31,146 nt of DNA from Priapulus caudatus (lineage: Eukaryota > Priapulida > Priapulimorpha > Priapulimorphida > Priapulidae): the NCBI RefSeq assembly GCF_000485595.1, contig NW_014578036.1, positions 1 through 31,146 of the forward strand. Reading direction: 5' to 3'. Under the pieces are notes generated by a model. It was not told the origin of the DNA, searched no databases, and worked only from the letters and a program-made list of their open reading frames with translations. The stretch's first letter is position 1. Each line of letters begins with the position of its first letter. A program made the translations under genes and the position numbers. Shown here in pieces: positions 20,552-31,146 of this stretch.

Positions 20552-20594
20552 GAATTATCTCAACTTTGTCATGAAGAATTTAGAATCCATGCAA
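20552..20594 (+). pseudogene. SLC7A8-like: Damaged mirror of transporter exon 5
   Basis: The TTTCTTTCAG acceptor is kept and NYLNFV is readable. Then GTCACTGAAGAA has become GTCATGAAGAA and a further base change follows, giving 43 nt instead of 45. The donor reads GTAAAA. Confidence 0.7.
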
Positions 20595-21453
20595 GTAAAA
20601 GTTTGGCAAGCTAGCAAGCAGGCACGGTATCAGGTGAGTTTTATACGACGCATTCGCTTGAGATTCCCCTCGTCACATTCGGAGTGCAGAATTTGTCGCT
20701 GGCCAATTATATTCAGTGTGGTATGCCCTGGGGGCCGATTCAAGAAGAATTTGAGTCTTCGAGTCTTAAAGACGAATGCAGACGGTGATGATAGAAGTTG
20801 ATTGCTCTGTGCGGTCTCTGCGAGTGAGCGGTGATCGGTACTGAATATACTAGGAGGGTGATGCAACGATACACAAGCCTCTCATCGATCGTCTCATATT
20901 TAGCTCTCGATTCGATTCCTCGATTTCTGATTCCTAATTTAGGAACATGTTATCCAATTATTTTATATTTTCATTATTTGCAATAAACTACATTATACAT
21001 TCATTCTTTTTTCTCATTCTTAATTTACTAGTTTGGTATAGTGTACTAGTTTAGTATGTAAGTAGTAGTAGTAGGGTTTTAACAATTTGGCATCGAGTGC
21101 CGCCATTCTATTGGATGGGAAAGTGCGTATCGGAAGTGGAATCGAAATTACGTGGAAGTATCGTATCGGCGTCGGGGAAGGAATCGCGTCCGATTGATTT
21201 TCGGCGGGCATCGCTACAGCGCTCTGTATACGCTGCTATATTTCGCGTGTTTATTTCGGCGATTTCTGCGACGCCTCCCCGAGCCGCGAAAAGTAATAAA
21301 CGCGATACTCGTACCGAATAATACGAATAATTATATCATTCGCGCGCGAATTAGACAATCGCAAATTGTCCTCAGCATCTGAATTTGCCGAGAACATATG
21401 TACGCAAAAAAATATGGCGTGGATCGGTATGTATGTATTCGCCAGTCTTTGAG

Positions 21454-21575
21454 GAATTTCCTCGTGCCGATCTACATCTCGCTTGCGATAGTCACGGGCT
21501 CTACGGTTTTCGCGAAATTCCTACGTGTTCTTCTCACCCCGCTCGAGATTCCTCTGGAGTGAGGCGGTTTGCGTG
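21454..21575 (+). pseudogene. SLC7A8-like: Damaged mirror of transporter exon 6
   Basis: About 122 nt against 124 in the intact exon. Recognisable pieces include CCTCGTGCCGATCTACATCT and CCCCGCTCGAGAT, but several indels shift the frame. It is followed by GTAAGCG and a ragged version of the splice-donor minisatellite. Confidence 0.7.
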
Positions 21576-24258
21576 GTAAGCGAAACGGTTGCATGGTATC
21601 GAGTGCGGGGTGTGTGGTATCGTAGTGGGGTTGCTTGGGATCGAGTGGCGCGGTTGCCGTGATGTAAGCGTAAGTGCGTGCCTGGTAATCGAGTGGGGGT
21701 TGCGTGCCTGGTATCGTGTGCGGCGTTGCCGTGGTAATGAGTGCGGTTGCCTGTGTATGAGTGGGGGTTGCCGTGTTGTAAACGATGTGTGGGTGGTGGT
21801 ACAGCGCGAGGGTGGTTACGTGGTTAACGGAGTGGCGGTGGCGTACGGTAATCGAGTAGCCGTTTGCTGTGGTTAAGTGCCGAGGCGGTTGCTGTTCGGT
21901 AATCTAGTCGGTGCTCTCTCCGAACTTTAATTTTAAGAGGTCGCAATCCCGTCAGAGATCGTTATGACATAATTTATTCACGATGACTACTAATTTCCTT
22001 GTTGTCTTTCTTGCGTAGTTTTTGTCTTTTCCATTATTCTCTCTACTCCAGTTTTACTCGCCTTCCACAATATTTCATTCACCTTGGGTTGACCATTCAC
22101 TAGTTTAAGAGCTTAGATTTCTGTGTATACCATTGCATTGGCTGAAACTAGGTTCTTGATACGGTCTTATTCCGTATCTTTTGCGGCTGGATTCTCCCCG
22201 TTCTTAATTGCCCTTTGGTCAACGTACCTTTCAGGCTGGGAGCAATGTTGCTGACCATCTTGTAAATCCTCCAATTCCTTAGTTGCCCTAATAAATGCCT
22301 TATTTCGCTGTGTTATTGTTTTTATTGTTTTAGTTTCGCTGATTTTTCACTTCTTTCTGTTATTATGGTAAACAATTGCAAGTATAAAGAACGGAAGTAC
22401 AAGCAGGAGGTTGGGGGCACACCAATATCCATAATATCTCGCTATTCCTGGTAAGAACGTTGGACTATGTAAGCATTACAGTCAAGGTCCGCTCACTCTT
22501 CACTTGCATATGGATATGTTGTATATGATTTCTGTGAACAGGATCGGGATGACTAATTTGGGGGGTCAAGGGAAGGTCAAGATGTGTAACGGAGGGGATA
22601 TTTCCCTTAACTTAAGGTATAGAGGAAATACGGGAATTGCGGCAAATCTAATGGCTCGGGGGACCTCTTATATTCCGGTGTTAGATGTGATGGGACGGAA
22701 ACCTGTCACCAGTGCAGAATTGGAGGTCACAGGTCAAAGGCAGTGGGGGAAGTCGATATCAGAATTTTTTGAGGACATGGACTAATTGCAGATGTGTGCG
22801 AAAACTTTTTGTTTCAGCACTGACCTTACATTTTATCACTTTTTGAAATGGACATGAAATGTGCTTTTCCTGACGTGCCGAGAGTGTGATCTGATACTTT
22901 TGCCCTCATAAGGAGGGGTTTAAGTTTTTAACATGGATTCCTGAACTGCCTTCAATGAGTCCCAGTGTTGTCATTATTTATGGCACATCGTAAGTCTAGA
23001 AATCATAATGCCTGGATGCCAAAACGCGTACACAGGCGTCTAGGCTGAAAGTGTCGTTGGTCGAATCCCATCTGATTTTTTATTATTTAACCTGTTTTCT
23101 GTATTTAGTCATCTGGAGTCAGTCGATGAGTTGTAGATCCATGATCGTGGTCCGTCGTGCGTCGTCCGGTACAGTTTGGGCCAATTAAATCTTAACGGCT
23201 CTACGTCGGTTCCGATTTCGGGCGTGTGGGGGGTATCCGACAATTGGGAATGTTTGTAGGCTGTGGTTCAAAGGTCAAGGTCAGAAGGTGTAAAAGAAGG
23301 GGGACATTCCCTTTTTAAATTAACGGTTAGCGTAGGAATGCAGAATTAGAACAAAAAAAAAGAGAAATCTAACGGAAAAAAATAGATAAGAGATAGATGA
23401 TGTCAAGGAAAAAAAAACTAAAATAGCATCATAGTTAGGAAAACACATCCTGTGCCAGAAAATTAGCCAGAGGTCACAGGTCAAAGTAATGAGAGGCACA
23501 GGCATTTTAGACATTTTCTGAGGACATTGGTCATGACGGCGGATTGAAAATTTTTTGTTTTCAGCGGTGACTAGCATTTTATGCTTTATGATAAGGACCA
23601 TGAATGTATCTTTCTGCTGACATAGCGAGGTAAGTGCGGCATACCTTTTGACCCTCAGAGGAGTGTTAAACATGGATTTGCTTTACTGTTTGAATAATTT
23701 GACTGCACGGTTTGCTAGTGATATACATGCTGGATGTATGAGGCTACCAATTGTTTACCGTGAGATTTCATAGCTAACTTGGTTGAGAGGTTTATGCTCG
23801 TTATATGTCTATTTCCTAGTGCGTTCTTTATGTCAGTGTGTTACATGCTACTTTATTGCAATGTATACAAATTATGGTATTTTTTTAATAGGGTTAGGGG
23901 ATAGCGTTAGGTCACAAAATTGACCATTAAACAGAGTTTCAGTGCACGGCGATTGTTATAACAATGTTGAATTTGGGAAGTTTGCAGAAGGTTGCTATGA
24001 ATGCTGTGTACGCATGCGTAATTGCTTATCGAGCCTATCAATGGTGTCCTACGCTTCGACTTTAAATGTTCGTTTATACCGTACATACGACCTTCAGTAT
24101 GAGCAGCTGCTCTTGCGGCTTTGTTTATATGTTTATGGTTAGCTTATCATGGGGCTGTTTATTTGCGTGTGGTACGCCATATTACATGTTTTGAATGCAG
24201 GTATCTTAAAATTGGCGGTTCGCTATGAACGTACGCGACAATGTACCTTTTCTTGCGA

Positions 24259-24363
24259 CATGGGCAAATCGCTGTCTTGGAAGTGATGGCATGGGTATGC
24301 CCTGTTTGTGGCCTGCTGACTTTGGTCGGGGTCAATGGAGGGGCATTTTTGCGCTGTATCTAG
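24259..24363 (+). pseudogene. SLC7A8-like: Damaged mirror of transporter exon 7
   Basis: Identical, reverse-complemented, to 7569-7673, including the altered acceptor CGA and the frame slips in the [10 protein letters not shown] and STFGG codons. Confidence 0.7.
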
Positions 24364-24687
24364 GTGGTATGCGAGCGAGTTACGTGAGGTATGCAATTGG
24401 CGTGCTGACACTGCAAGTGTGCAGCGTGTTGGGTGGTTTCTGCCATACATGGGTGAATTTTAAACTAGCTATGCCGGTTGCTTTCTTGAAAGCGTGAGGT
24501 CAGTGTTTCTATTTGGGTTAGCTCCGTCTTTGAATCTAAGTGGTGACCAAAAAAAAATTGATGTTTTTGCTATAAGACTAATTTGGACCCGAAAGTGGCC
24601 TGAGAATTGACAGTTTTGTGTGCTGTTTAGATGTTTGGGGCGAGCTTTTTTAACGTGGATTAAACTGAATGTGCAGATTTTTTGCAG

Positions 24688-24778
24688 AGATTGTTTTGTC
24701 GTTGGAGCTAGACAAGGAGTTACAGATGCACTGGCCATGATCACGTGGAAAGGTATACCTTTGCTTCTTGTATTTGTG
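24688..24778 (+). pseudogene. SLC7A8-like: Damaged mirror of transporter exon 8
   Basis: Identical, reverse-complemented, to 7154-7244. FVVGARQG and DALAMI are readable, but the following codons are shifted and the donor is GTAGTA. Confidence 0.7.
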
Positions 24779-24835
24779 GTAGTATCTCTCTCCTTTCTCC
24801 CTTTTCCTCTCTCCTCCCATACACTCGCTCTCTCT

Positions 24836-24878
<43 letters not shown>

Positions 24879-25567
24879 TTTCTGTCTCTGTCTCTCTTGT
24901 CTCTCCTGTCTTCTTACTTTCTCTCGCTTCTGTCTCTCTGTTCTCGTGTCTCTCTGTCTCTGTCTCTGTTCTGTCTCTGTCTCTTCTGCCTCTGTCTCTG
25001 TGTCTTGTCCTTCCTCCTCTCCCTCTCTTCTCTATCTCTCTCTTGCTCTCTATCTTTCTATCTCTCTTATCTCTCTATCTCTCTATTTCTCTTTTAGCGC
25101 ATCCAGCATGCAGTTGCAGACTCAGATTTATTGCTTTCTGTGTGTATCCGTTTTGTACTATTTTGGCTGCCGCCGCTGCTGTCGGTGGGCCCCCGGCGAT
25201 AAATCGTGGTGTGTAGCCACTTGGTTGTTTCAAGTTGATAGTCACGTTTTCTATATTGATGTATTGTATTAAGAAAAATTTGCATTTTTTCTTAAAGTAA
25301 GTACTCGGATCTATGTACGTCAATTCTATACCTGATAAGATGTTTTAATAGTTAAAAATCCAAAAACCTGGAACGATTTTGATATTATTATCCTGCTTTC
25401 TTCACTGACTATATAGTCTATGTATGGGTATGAGTGTATGGTTTACATGAACAATATAGTAAAATGGAAGTTATTAATGCAGCAATTTACTCAGTAAAGA
25501 GAATTACTTACATTTTGTGAAAGTGGGATTTTTTTACTTGTATTTTACTTATTAGATGTTCTTTCAG

Positions 25568-25717
25568 TGGCTTTCTGTCGCTGATCATTTGTGCTTGGAC
25601 GGACGTCTAATGCCTATCACTAGTCAGTAATTCATCGAGATGTCATGTCTGGGCGTTCGGTCAGCTGGACTCTTGCTGCTGGATGGAAGCGACCAGACCA
25701 TGCCAGTCCCATCTAAA
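25568..25717 (+). pseudogene. SLC7A8-like: Damaged mirror of transporter exon 9
   Basis: Identical, reverse-complemented, to 6213-6362. The frame is lost by the same indels. Confidence 0.7.
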
Positions 25718-26634
25718 GGAGGGTTCTCAGATGGCAGGTATAAAAAACTACACTGGGCGTCGGTTGAGCGATTCAGCTCTTAACCCTCCGAAATGCTCCC
25801 GTCAGGTCAAATTAGGCTCCCTGTAAATTTTTGATGAGAGCTCTTTTTTGCACAACTTTTGAAAAAGAGACAGCTCCGTGAAAAAAAAATTTCCTGCTCG
25901 CTGGGCAGGTCGTACACACTTCACACTGGCTCGATGTCCACTCTTCAGTCCACGATAGACATCAACGCGGGCTGTCGAGTGTGCAACGTACGTGTTTGGG
26001 AGGTCTCGCTGCTCCTGTCTTTTCTACGTCCCACGTTGGACATTCCACGCAGCTCGGTGAGTTTAACATTGGTGCTTATGCCCGTCTTCAAGTCCCATGT
26101 TAGAATTCAACGACAGGCTGCGTCAGAAGATGTGACGTACGTGGTGTTGGGCAGGTCGCGCCCATCCTCCGTCTTTCACGTTCCCAGTGTAGACATCCAA
26201 CGCAGGCTGGTCGATGTGCTGAACATGCGGCTTGGCAGGTTTACTGCTCCGTTTATACCAGTCCATGTTAGACTCACACAGGTTCGTTAATGTGAACGTG
26301 TGTGCTTTCGAGTTGTGAAACGTGCGTGCTTTCGATGCTGTGAGGCGCGCTCTTGTGTGTTTTTTTAGGCATCGCAATTATTTACAGTCATTTGCAATGC
26401 CAATTCTGCTTGCCAAAGTTAACCCTTCTAGAGGCGGCGAATTAATGTCCTCAATAGAATGGAGCAGAACACAAATGTCGTTTTTACAAAGCTTTTTAAA
26501 CAGACTCTTGTTGGCCTAAGCTGATTTCATATGTTTTAGTTGCTTGGTTATCTCAGCAGGGCTCTGAATGTCACGAAACCGCACCTTTAGGCTGAATCTG
26601 GTCATGTTTCATTTGAATTCACAATTGACAAGGG

Positions 26635-28255
26635 TTTTGTTTTTTTTAGTCATGTTTTTACAGTCTATTTTAGCTGTGCACAGCCGTGCAAATCGGGGGC
26701 AAGATCTTATACCCCGTACAGACTACGAATTTGATATGGTATTAAACTAGTGCGCGCCAGGCCCACGCCAAATATTTGCAGTGTGTACAGGCTATCAATT
26801 AACCCTCGCCTTAAGCCCTAGGGGCAAGGCAGTTTTTAAAGGGCACATGAAAAATTGCCTTGGATTTTGTAACAAAGTCTAGGCTGAATTCTCTGATTTT
26901 TTAAGGGCACCTAGGCAATTTTCAAAATTTGAGAAGGGCACCAAGGCAATTCTCAAAATCTGCAAAAAAGTACACTGTATGGGGGGGGGTACATGGGGGT
27001 GCACTCTGGGGGTACATGTAAAGGGGATGTGCATGGAATTATTTATTATTGATTGATCATTCATGTGTTATAACTCAGCAAGGCCTAGACTTTTGACTAA
27101 TCTAGAACAGATCAGTGTTCTATTGTCTCTGGGTTCGGTCTGCACAGCCGACACGTGACCACTATTAAATCACTACCGGTTCATTACCCTGTTAGGTTAG
27201 AGGATGTGACGCGTCATCGGCCGACCAATCGGAGGGCCCGCAGCTCGTGCACTAAAGCTGACGCGACGTTTTGTGGTTGCATTATTTAGGCTGGCTATCG
27301 TGTGTGGCAATGACATACACATTGAGATGGGTGGATGGTTACTGGTAATTTAAAACGAATTCTTTCAATGTATGGTCCCCATTGGACTGCGCGACTGTTT
27401 TTCAGGCACAAATGTGGTGTCGTTTAGTAAATTCGCGATATTTTTTTAAAACGCCGGACAACATATGTCATAACTCTAATGGTGCACAGCTGAAGTACAT
27501 GGCTACCTAGCTTTAATATTGCCACTTGGCCGAAAACGGCCGAAATACTATTTTTCAGCTCCTGAAATTCAATTCTTAAGTATAGGATCCTATGGAGGAT
27601 TTAATAGTGGTCTGTTCTCAGCCGTTTCAGCTGATTATGGTCCATAGATAGCGCCCTTGAGGCGAAAAGCACACAGCTAATCCGCTTCCTCTCCTTGTTA
27701 TATTTAGCTCCTTGGATCTCGTAAGCCGTATGCGGCGTGCGCTGAGTTGTGTTGTTGAGTTGTATTTATATTGCCACTCTCAATGGCCAGCTCTCAGGAA
27801 ATTATTGTATTACAACTCTCTCCAATGGACTCTCAGGAAATTATATGAACTAAAGCTAAGTTCAGAAACTTTAGCTAGGGAAGGGCACCGACGGCGGTTC
27901 CATAAAAGGGCACGGCAGTGGACTGCCGTGGGTGATGTGGGATTTTCAGGGGCAGCACGCGGCATGTGAGAAGGGCACCGACGGCAGTCGCCGTCGGTGC
28001 CGTCGGTTACGGCGAGGGTTGCATGCTATCCTGCTCCAAATACGCGCTGACCCGCTCCAAGTTGGCCCCGCAAATGAAGCAGGGCCAAGCCCGGGCTAAC
28101 TTAGCCTGGGATAAGATAGCCCGCTTGTGTGTGTGTCTGTACACAACAAGCGGACCAGACCCGGAGCTAAATCGCAATACGCATGCAGATAGCCTTATTT
28201 CGGTCACGTAATTCTACGCTCGCTGTACCTCGCTGTCTGCGGGGTGACGTGGCGA
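26635..28255. other. Segment without a copy elsewhere in the window; no recognised gene
   Basis: It lies between the right palindrome arm and the last forward copy. It contains repeated AAGGGCAC motifs (about 26848, 26904, 26934, 27884, 27907, 27971), a G-rich patch (26982-27030), a short tandem duplication around CTCTCAGGAAATTAT (about 27793 and 27831) and a strong hairpin at 27974-28001. A 66-codon minus frame (28007-28207) with CFICGANLERVSAYLEQ reads protein-like but I do not recognise it. Confidence 0.45.
27974..28001. repeat. Perfect 12-bp stem hairpin
   Basis: GGCACCGACGGC (27974-27985), loop AGTC, then GCCGTCGGTGCC (27990-28001). It is GC-rich and stable. It follows an AAGGGCAC repeat and lies near a related GGCACCGACGGCGG at about 27887. 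It could be a transposon end structure. Confidence 0.75.
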
Positions 28256-28311
28256 GCTGAGCAGAGAAGAGGGAGAGAGGGAAAAGGGGAGAAAGGGAGA
28301 GAGATACTTAC

Positions 28312-28408
28312 CACAAATACAAGGGAAGGCATAGGGGTAACCTTTTCCACGTTGATCATGGCCAGTGCATCTGGTAACTGGCCTTGTCTAGCTCCAACGA
28401 AAAACAAC
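28312..28408 (-). CDS. SLC7A8-like: LAT2/Asc-1-like amino acid transporter, exon 8 (TM8 end and loop)
   Basis: An intact 97-nt minus-strand exon with acceptor TTTTGCAG and donor GTAAGTATC. The first G completes the arginine codon begun in exon 7; 32 codons follow, in two parts: [18 protein letters not shown] and [14 protein letters not shown]. (S)[16 protein letters not shown]...TP.P.L.F is a hallmark of SLC7 light chains, covering the end of TM8 and the intracellular loop before TM9. Phase and sequence join in frame to exon 7 upstream and exon 9 downstream. It shares its segment only with exon 7; exon 9 does not follow because the copied block ends at 28256. Confidence 0.9.
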
Positions 28409-28772
28409 CTGCAAAATGTGCACATTCAGTTAATCCACTCGTTTAAAAAAAAAGGCCCAAACATCTATACAATGCACAGCAATACTGTGCAGCTGCAGCC
28501 GCTTTCATGCTCAATGTGGTCTTATAGCAAAAACATCATTGTCACCAGCTTAGATGTCAACATGACGGAGCAACAAATCAAACTATCCAAAATATGAATC
28601 GAACAAATCGAACTATCCAAATATGAAACATGACCGCTCACCTATTTAGAACAGCAACCGGCATGCTAGTTTAAAATTCACACACCGTATTGGCAGTAAC
28701 CACCCAAACGCTGGCAGCACTTGCAGTGTCAGCAGGCAAGTTGCTACTCTCACGTAACTGCTCGCTACTCAC

Positions 28773-28876
28773 CTAGATGACGCAAAAATGCCTCCATTGA
28801 CCCCACCAAAGGTTGAGCAGGCCACAAACAAGGGCATTACCCATGCCATCACTCCAAGAACGCGATTTGCCCATGT
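28773..28876 (-). CDS. SLC7A8-like: LAT2/Asc-1-like amino acid transporter, exon 7 (TM7-8)
   Basis: An intact 104-nt minus-strand exon between CCTTGCAG and GTGAGT. It starts in phase 0 after the AVAV of exon 6 and ends with two bases of an arginine codon. Its 34 codons read [17 protein letters not shown], then [23 protein letters not shown](I/V)MP...STFGG(V/I)NG..F.SSR is strongly conserved in LAT2/Asc-1 and lies in a helix lining the transport pathway. Three other copies in the window are frameshifted, so this is the reference copy. Confidence 0.9.
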
Positions 28877-31146
28877 CTGCAAGGAAAGGTTACATTGTCT
28901 CGTTACGTTCATAGCTGGACGGCCAAGTTAATGAATACTGCAGTCAACATGTACAGATGCGTACTCACACGCAAATAAAAGGCCCAGATGAACTAACCAT
29001 AATCAGATTAAACAAGAGCCGCAGAGCGTCTGGGCTCATCTGAGGTCTGTTGCTACGGTTATAAACGTAACATTTAAGTCGTGCGTAGTGACACCTTTGT
29101 TAGGCGCAGATATGCAGATACGCAGTTGCGTACACATCATTTCAGCAACCTTCTGCATACCTCCCAAATCCCATTGGTTGATACAAATCGCGTGCCTGAA
29201 ACTCGTGTTTTATGGTGCATTTTGTGTGACCCTAACCCTATCCCTAACCCTATTAAAAAAATAATAATTTGTTATAATTTGGCATAAGTTACATGTAACA
29301 CACTGACAGTAAAGAATGCCATAGAAATTATACGATTTAAGGAGCATAAACCTTCAACCAAGTTTAGCTTTTGAAATCTCACTGTGACATTGTAGCCTCA
29401 TACATCCAGGCATGTATAGATTCTACTAGCAAACCACGGCCAGTCAAATTATTTCTAACAGTAAACTTAAACTCCATGTTTAACATCCTCTCTTCGAGGT
29501 CAAAAGGTTTATCCCGACAGGCTTAACTCTCAGCATGTCAGCAGAAAGCTACAATGTTCATGTTGCCTTTCAATAAAGCCATAAAGAATGCCTAGTGTCA
29601 CCCTGAAACAAAAAAGGTCTTTTCAATCGCAGCCGTCCAGACACATAGTCCTCGAAAATGTCTAAAAAAATCTGCCCTGTGCCCCATTAACGACTTTGAC
29701 CTGCTACCGATCCAATTCTCGCAGCAAGTGATAGGTTTTCCTACCATGATGCTATACAAATCCGACTGATCACGAGCCATAGGTCGAGCCCGTTTACGAT
29801 TTGTGTCCGCAATTCTGCATTTCTCCGTATAACCTTAAGTTAAAGAGGGAATGTCCCCCTTCTTTCTACGACCTCTTGACCTTTGACCTTTGACCCCCGC
29901 GCTACAACATACCCAACTGTTTCGGATTACCCCCCCACGCCCGAATATCAGTTGACGCTACCGTAGAGCGACGTTAAGACTTTAATTGTGCCCAAACTGT
30001 TGACGGACGACGCACGGACGGGACGCACGATCATGCGAATTCTACAAGCTGCATCTGAACTACGTAGATGAGCTAAATACAAGAAAACAGCGGTAACAAA
30101 ATATAAAAAATCAGATGGGATTCGATTCCAACGCCTTATCAGTCCGTGCGCCTTGTGCTGGTACGCGTTTGGCTATCCAGGCTTATTGGATTTCTAGATG
30201 TATGGATGCTAGCCATTAAATATGACACACTGTGACTCATTGAGGCATGGTCCAGGAATCCATGGTTAAAACCACTGTTAACCCTCATTCTGAGGCTCAA
30301 AAGCGTATATCAGACACTTACTCTTCCGCACGTCAGTGGAAAGGCACTATTTTCACTGCCTTCTCAATAAAGTGATAAAATAATGGTAGGTCAGTGCTGA
30401 AACAAAAAGTTTTCCCAACTCTGTTCCATTAGGCCATTGTCCTAGAAAAATGTCTGGATATCTTGAGCGCTTTTCCCCACTTGCGCCTTCTTGACTCGTG
30501 ACCTCCAATCTTTGCACTGGTGATGGGCTTCCGCCCATTGCACATATCACCACCGAATATCTTAAGAAGTCGAAGCACATTAAGGATTTGTGCCGCCAAA
30601 TTCCGCTATGTCCTCTGTTATACCTTAAGTTAAGAGGGAAATATTAACCCTCCGTTCTACACACTTGAACCTTTGACCCTTGAACCCGCAAATTAGTCAC
30701 CCGACCTTTTCACGAAAATCCTATACAACATCCATGCAGTGGAAGACTGACTGGACTCTGACGAAGCTAAATAGGACGTCTTCCTAGGAATTTCAGCAGA
30801 GCAATTATGATGTGTGTGCCCACCCTACCGTGCTCTCCGGAGCCATTGGTAAAGTCTCGTTCTTTATCTTGCACAGTACTTTTTAGTACCCTATAATGGA
30901 CAGGATAAGGAAGTGAAAACAGCAAAACTAACTAAAAAAAAAGCTGGAATTTAGCATCTATTTAGCACAAAAGGAATTTTGGAGGATAAAGAGTCGCAAT
31001 TAGCTCCAGCCGAAAGTACGTTGACCACAGGCCATAAGAACTGGGGAAACCACGACTATAAGAGACGGAATAGAGGACCCGTATCAGTAACCTAGGTTCA
31101 GAATTGGATGGTACACAGATCTAAGCTTAAACATGAATGGTCACCG

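Larger units (their letters stand above)
23061..25983 (-). repeat. Near-identical inverted block, right copy
   Basis: This is the reverse complement of 5947-8871, with one microsatellite difference. It contains damaged exon copies, plus strand, at 24259-24363 (exon 7), 24688-24778 (exon 8) and 25568-25717 (exon 9), with the same frameshifts as the left block. Confidence 0.9.
18376..26634 (-). repeat. Right arm of large imperfect palindrome
   Basis: This is the reverse complement of 13746-5270. Outside 23061-25983 it carries many one- to few-base indels relative to the left arm. Transposon ends and exons that are intact on the left are broken here: the 41-bp MITE ends (about 19573 and 19870), the hAT-like element (about 20855-21240), the splice-donor minisatellite (about 21576-21905) and the 83-bp array (about 25984-26340). 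It ends inside the piggyBac-like element at about 26634. Confidence 0.85.
28256..31146 (+). repeat. Forward copy of about 7120-9850
   Basis: This contains in order a reduced GA tract, exons 8 and 7 (minus strand), the CCCTAACCC tract at about 29227, M1 (about 29480-29896), the tRNA-like segment (about 30115-30190), M2 (about 30280-30690) and the intron 6 sequence, up to AGATCTAAGCTT near the window end. The first kilobase is clean; from about 29500 indels become frequent. Confidence 0.8.

Noticed and set aside
7569-24363. A cluster of inverted transporter pseudogenes
   Set aside because: The damage is mostly one-base indels typical of uncorrected long reads, is shared exactly between two blocks, and each exon has one clean copy; misassembly fits better.

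Overview
The window looks like an invertebrate animal nuclear genome, built largely from long-read sequence that contains uncorrected errors. It holds one recognisable gene: the 3' half of an SLC7 L-type amino acid transporter (LAT2/Asc-1-like, SLC7A8/SLC7A10 group), with GT-AG introns, short exons and repeat-filled introns. TTAGGG arrays and animal-type DNA transposons (piggyBac-like, hAT-like and MITEs) agree with a metazoan. I cannot name the species.

Layout. 1-4494 is AT-rich sequence beyond the last recognised exon, with no supported gene. 4495-13746 carries the gene on the minus strand: exon 10 (4495-4675), a piggyBac-like element (4787-5496), an 83-bp minisatellite (about 5602-5950), error-damaged exons 9, 8 and 7 (6213-7673), a paired intronic repeat (8259-9370), a splice-donor-derived minisatellite (about 10010-10355), exon 6 (10356-10479), two DNA-transposon remnants (10531-11138), exon 5 (11405-11449) and a 277-bp foldback MITE with telomere repeats (12183-12459). 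Exon numbers follow the usual SLC7A order and are provisional, because the exons for the first transmembrane helices are not in the window.

13747-14735 is a direct partial copy of about 5927-6850 with an intact exon 9 (14045-14194). 14738-17302 is a reverse-complement copy of about 9400-6850 and ends at a 25-N gap (17303-17327). 17328-18375 is unmatched, CT-rich sequence. 18376-26634 is the reverse complement of 13746-5270. 26635-28255 is not found elsewhere in the window. 28256-31146 is another forward copy of about 7120-9850 and holds intact exons 8 and 7.

The segment 5947-8871 is repeated almost letter for letter, inverted, at 23061-25983, including its frameshifts. The flanking parts of the same palindrome differ by many one-base indels. 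Each of the six recognised exons is intact exactly once. The simplest reading is one real gene whose assembly was expanded by inverted or reused noisy reads around a filled gap, not a cluster of inverted gene copies. Joined in minus-strand order (5, 6, 7, 8, 9, 10), the intact exons keep a single reading frame covering about transmembrane helices 6-12.

No new protein system was found. The most interesting native signals are a tandem array that appears to have grown out of a 5' splice site, and a foldback MITE carrying interstitial telomere repeats.
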